Assembly (NCBI GenBank): GCA_036558305.1
Contig: DATBFX010000551.1
Coordinates: forward strand, 1 to 7,034
Length of the DNA stretch: 7,034 bases
Direction of reading: 5' to 3'
Origin: DATBFX01 sp036558305
GTDB lineage: Bacteria; Chloroflexota; Chloroflexia; Thermomicrobiales; UBA6265
The translations under genes were made by a program, and so were the position numbers. The notes below the pieces were generated by a model. The model was not told the DNA's origin and did no database searches. It was given only the letters and a program-made list of their open reading frames with translations. The stretch's first letter is position 1; every line of letters begins with the position of its first letter. Of the stretch, positions 4,975 through 7,034 are shown piece by piece.

Positions 4975-5769
4975 ATGCACATCCGCGATGACCGCCCGCT
5001 GACGATCGCGGGACGGACTTTTTCCAGCCGCCTCATGGTCGGCACCGGCAAGTACCGGACGAGCGAGGAGATGAACGCCGCCTTCGCCGCCTCCGGTGCC
5101 GAGATCATCACCGTCGCCCTCCGCCGGATCGATTTCGACGATCCGAAGAGCCGCTCGGTCCTCGACGACGTCGATTGGAACCGCTACACCATCCTCCCGA
5201 ACACGGCCGGCTGCCAGACCGCCGAGGAGGCGATCCGCATCGCGCGAATGGCGCGGGCGATGGAACTCTCGAACTGGGTCAAGCTCGAAGTCATCCCCGA
5301 CCCCAAGTACCTCCTGCCCGACCCCATCGGCACCCTCGAGGCCGCCCGCATCCTCATCGACGAGGGCTTCGTCGTCCTCCCCTACATCGGCGCCGATCCG
5401 ATCCTGGCGCGTCGCCTCGAAGAACTCGGCACCGCCACCGTCATGCCCCTCGGTTCACCGATCGGTTCGGGCCAGGGTCTGGTCAGCATCGAAGCGATCA
5501 AGATCATCGTCGAGCAAGCAACCGTCCCGGTCGTCGTCGACGCCGGTATCGGTGTCCCGTCGGACGCGGCGCAGGCGATGGAAGCCGGCGCCGATGCCTG
5601 CCTGGTCAACACGGCGATCGCCCTCGCCGACGATCCCGCCCTGATGGCCGAAGCGATGGCCGAGGGCGTCGCGGCCGGCCGCAAAGCGTTCCTGGCCGGG
5701 CGGATTCCGCGAAAAGCGTATGCGTCTGCCAGCAGCCCCCTTGCGGGCGTGGTCGGAGCCGTGGCGTGA
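4975..5769 (+). CDS. thiG: Thiazole synthase
   Basis: ThiG condenses 1-deoxy-D-xylulose 5-phosphate, dehydroglycine (from glycine or tyrosine) and the thiocarboxylate of ThiS to make the thiazole phosphate; it is a cytosolic TIM barrel. The 264-residue length is normal. Visible motifs are RLMVGTGKY (19-27), ILPNTAGCQTAEEA (73-86), K103 in WVKLEVIPDP (the Schiff-base lysine, with E105 close by), VLPYIGADP, PLGSPIGSGQG, VVVDAGIGVPSDAA and MEAGADACLVNTAIA. A strong AGGAGG at 4961-4966, inside the end of thiD, precedes the ATG with 8-nt spacing. The stop overlaps the thiE GTG (GTGA at 5766-5769). No thiS, thiF or thiO/thiH is seen next to it in the window. Confidence 0.96.
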   Translation: MHIRDDRPLTIAGRTFSSRLMVGTGKYRTSEEMNAAFAASGAEIITVALRRIDFDDPKSRSVLDDVDWNRYTILPNTAGCQTAEEAIRIARMARAMELSNWVKLEVIPDPKYLLPDPIGTLEAARILIDEGFVVLPYIGADPILARRLEELGTATVMPLGSPIGSGQGLVSIEAIKIIVEQATVPVVVDAGIGVPSDAAQAMEAGADACLVNTAIALADDPALMAEAMAEGVAAGRKAFLAGRIPRKAYASASSPLAGVVGAVA

Positions 5770-6557
5770 CAGAGATAGCAACCACGACCGTGCGGCACCC
5801 GCCCGACTCGGTTCGGGCGATCGGAGACGACGGAGAGGTCCTTCGCTGCGCTCAGGATGTTCAGTTTAGGCAAACCCCTCAGTTGAACATCCTGAGCGCA
5901 GCGAAGGACCTCTCCCGTTCCGCGCTCGTTCGGCACCTCGCGGTCTACCTGGTCGCCGACCCCGATCAAACGCAGCGAAACCTCATCGCCGACGTCGAAG
6001 CCGCCTTGGACGGAGGCGTCACCTGCGTCCAGTTGCGGGCCAAACCGCTAACGGACCGCGAAGCGCTCCAGCTCGCGTGGGAACTCGCTCGGCGGTGCGA
6101 GCGAACCGGTGCCCTCTTCGTCGTCAACGACCGCCTCGATCTTGCGCTGGCAGCAGGCGCCAGCGGGGTCCACCTCGGTGTCGACGACCTTCCGCTCCGC
6201 GATGCCCGCCGCCTTGCCGGCGCCGGTTTCGTCATCGGTTACTCCCCCGAAACCGACGAAGAGACGCTCGCGGCACGCGCCAACGGCGCCGACTACCTCG
6301 GCATCGGCCCGGTCTTCGGCACGCTCTCCAAGTCCGACGCCGGCGAGGCGATCGGGCTCGACACGATCCGCCGGCGGGCCCACCTGGCCGGCATTCCGGT
6401 CATCGGCATCGGCGGGATCACCGCCGAGACAGCACCTGCGGTCATCGAAGCCGGAGCAGTCGGGGTCGCAGTCGTCGGTGCCATCCTGCGCGCCAGCGAT
6501 CCCCGGCGAGCGGCAGAGGAGCTGAGCGACGCGGTTTCTGGGACATTGGGCGCGTAG
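5766..6557 (+). CDS. thiE: Thiamine-phosphate synthase with a repeat-encoded N-terminal segment
   Basis: ThiE joins HMP-PP and the thiazole phosphate to form thiamine phosphate, releasing pyrophosphate, in the cytosol. The TIM-barrel core starts near residue 57 (HLAVYLVADP) and shows VQLRAK (88-93), VNDRLDLALAAGASGVHLG (120-138), DDLP (140-143), IGYSPETDEE, ADYLGIGPVFGTLSKSDA and VIGIGGI. The protein is 263 residues, against about 205-220 in the family. The excess is N-terminal: residues 23-50 are encoded by a perfect palindromic element. GTG 5766 overlaps the thiG stop and has GGAG at 5755-5758, 7 nt upstream. No ATG, GTG or TTG codon lies in frame between the element and the core. The only later in-frame alternatives are GTG 5790 and a TTG at 5883 inside the element, which lacks a ribosome site. 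So the element is probably translated. Confidence 0.92.
   Translation: MTEIATTTVRHPPDSVRAIGDDGEVLRCAQDVQFRQTPQLNILSAAKDLSRSALVRHLAVYLVADPDQTQRNLIADVEAALDGGVTCVQLRAKPLTDREALQLAWELARRCERTGALFVVNDRLDLALAAGASGVHLGVDDLPLRDARRLAGAGFVIGYSPETDEETLAARANGADYLGIGPVFGTLSKSDAGEAIGLDTIRRRAHLAGIPVIGIGGITAETAPAVIEAGAVGVAVVGAILRASDPRRAAEELSDAVSGTLGA
5828..5915. repeat. Dispersed palindromic repeat, copy 2, in frame within thiE
   Basis: The arms at 5832-5863 and 5884-5915 are a perfect 32-bp inverted repeat around a 20-nt loop. The span from 5832 to 5915 is 84 bp, exactly 28 codons, and begins and ends on thiE codon boundaries. Neither strand has a stop in this phase. The plus strand reads GEVLRCAQDVQ...LNILSAAKDLS, and the minus strand reads the same outer residues with a different centre. 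The left 20 bases (5828-5847) equal 1911-1930. No clear target duplication was found. Confidence 0.95.
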
Positions 6558-6558
6558 C

Positions 6559-7034
6559 ATGGCCGTTAAGAGGCGGGTGCCGAAACTCATCCTGGTGACC
6601 GATCGGCGACGGTCAGCTCTGCCGGTCCCCGAACTCGCGGCAACGGCGCTCGGCAACGGCGTCGACCTCGTCCAAATCCGTGAAAAAGACCTAACCGATG
6701 CGGATGTGAGGTCGCTCACGCTGGCGACGCTCGACGCCGTCGGCGACCCGGCGCGCATCACCATCAACGGCCGTATCGCCATCGCAAAGGAACTCGGCGT
6801 CGGTCTTCATCTTCCCGAAGCCGGTCCGGCACCCTCCGTCGCCCGCGCCGACCTCGGACCGGCGGCGCTGATCGGGCGCTCGGTGCACTCGGTCGAATCG
6901 GCGCGATCCAGCGAAGGAGCCGACTACCTGATCGCCGGTCACGTCTTTGCGACGGCGAGCAAACGGGACCTCCCGCCGATCGGTGTCGACGGTCTGCGGC
7001 GAATCGCGGACGCCGCGCCGTGTCCGGTCCTCGC
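6559..7034 (+). CDS. tenI: Thiazole tautomerase TenI-like protein, partial (runs off the window)
   Basis: The ATG at 6559 lies 1 nt after the thiE stop, and the frame stays open for 158 codons to the window end. It is a ThiE-fold paralogue: LILVTDRR (10-17), VQIREKDLTDADV (38-50), IGRSVHSVESA (105-115) and ADYLIAGHVFATASK (121-135). The SVHS histidine (H110) and the GHVF..T motif match TenI of Bacillus, where this histidine serves as acid/base in tautomerising the ThiG product to the form used by ThiE. The ThiE metal-site motif NDR is NGR here (70-72), so the aspartate is missing. That argues against thiamine-phosphate synthase activity. Its place directly after thiG and thiE supports the tautomerase role. 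A diverged second ThiE is the alternative. The ribosome site is weak, so coupling to thiE is likely. Confidence 0.82.
   Translation, partial: MAVKRRVPKLILVTDRRRSALPVPELAATALGNGVDLVQIREKDLTDADVRSLTLATLDAVGDPARITINGRIAIAKELGVGLHLPEAGPAPSVARADLGPAALIGRSVHSVESARSSEGADYLIAGHVFATASKRDLPPIGVDGLRRIADAAPCPVL

Noticed and set aside
5175..5765. An upstream in-frame extension of thiE covering most of thiG
   Set aside because: The extended frame is a shadow of thiG; the 4-nt overlap start at 5766 with GGAG upstream fits the operon.
5808..5935. A target-site duplication flanking the thiE palindromic element (GGTTCGG-like on the left, CGTTCGG-like on the right)
   Set aside because: The matches are short, imperfect and unequally spaced from the element ends; chance is likely at this GC content.

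Overview
The window is GC-rich bacterial chromosome (about two-thirds G+C by eye, with strong G/C preference at third codon positions). The MshA-like glycosyltransferase, the extended -10 promoter style and the dispersed palindromic repeat whose arms read ..AGCGAAGGACC.. would fit Chloroflexota (Thermomicrobia-like) or a neighbouring high-GC phylum. That placement is inference from style, not proof.

Layout, left to right. (1) 1-255 +: the C-terminal end of an oligopeptide/dipeptide ABC transporter ATPase, whose last codons run into a tandem repeat. (2) 201-386: a mosaic of short tandem arrays with 7- and 8-bp units, two of them forming a long inverted pair. (3) 404-478: a candidate extended -10 promoter and a leader with competing hairpins, followed by a GT4 glycosyltransferase (562 or 616 to 1878 +). 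(4) 1911-1992: a dispersed palindromic repeat, then a hairpin (2059-2078) between convergent genes. (5) 2110-3834 on the minus strand: a class III (GABA-type) aminotransferase preceded by a 120-residue unidentified protein, with a candidate extended -10 promoter at 3894-3902. (6) 3936-7034 +: a thiamine operon. It has a promoter-like element, a TPP riboswitch with an intrinsic terminator, thiD, thiG, thiE and the first 158 codons of a tenI-like gene that runs off the window.

The thiamine genes form one pathway. ThiD phosphorylates HMP-P to HMP-PP. ThiG builds the thiazole phosphate ring. TenI would tautomerise that ring. ThiE joins the two halves into thiamine phosphate. TPP feedback is read by the riboswitch in front of thiD. 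Spacing is very tight: thiD stop and thiG start are adjacent, thiG and thiE overlap by 4 nt, and thiE and tenI are 1 nt apart. This suggests a single translationally coupled mRNA.

The most unusual observation is in thiE. A perfect 32-bp inverted repeat with a 20-nt loop, 84 bp or exactly 28 codons, lies in frame near the 5' end of the gene. It belongs to the same family as the intergenic repeat at 1911-1992. In the same phase it is open on both strands and encodes nearly the same peptide either way. It behaves like a protein-tolerated palindromic element, comparable in concept to the Rickettsia palindromic elements.
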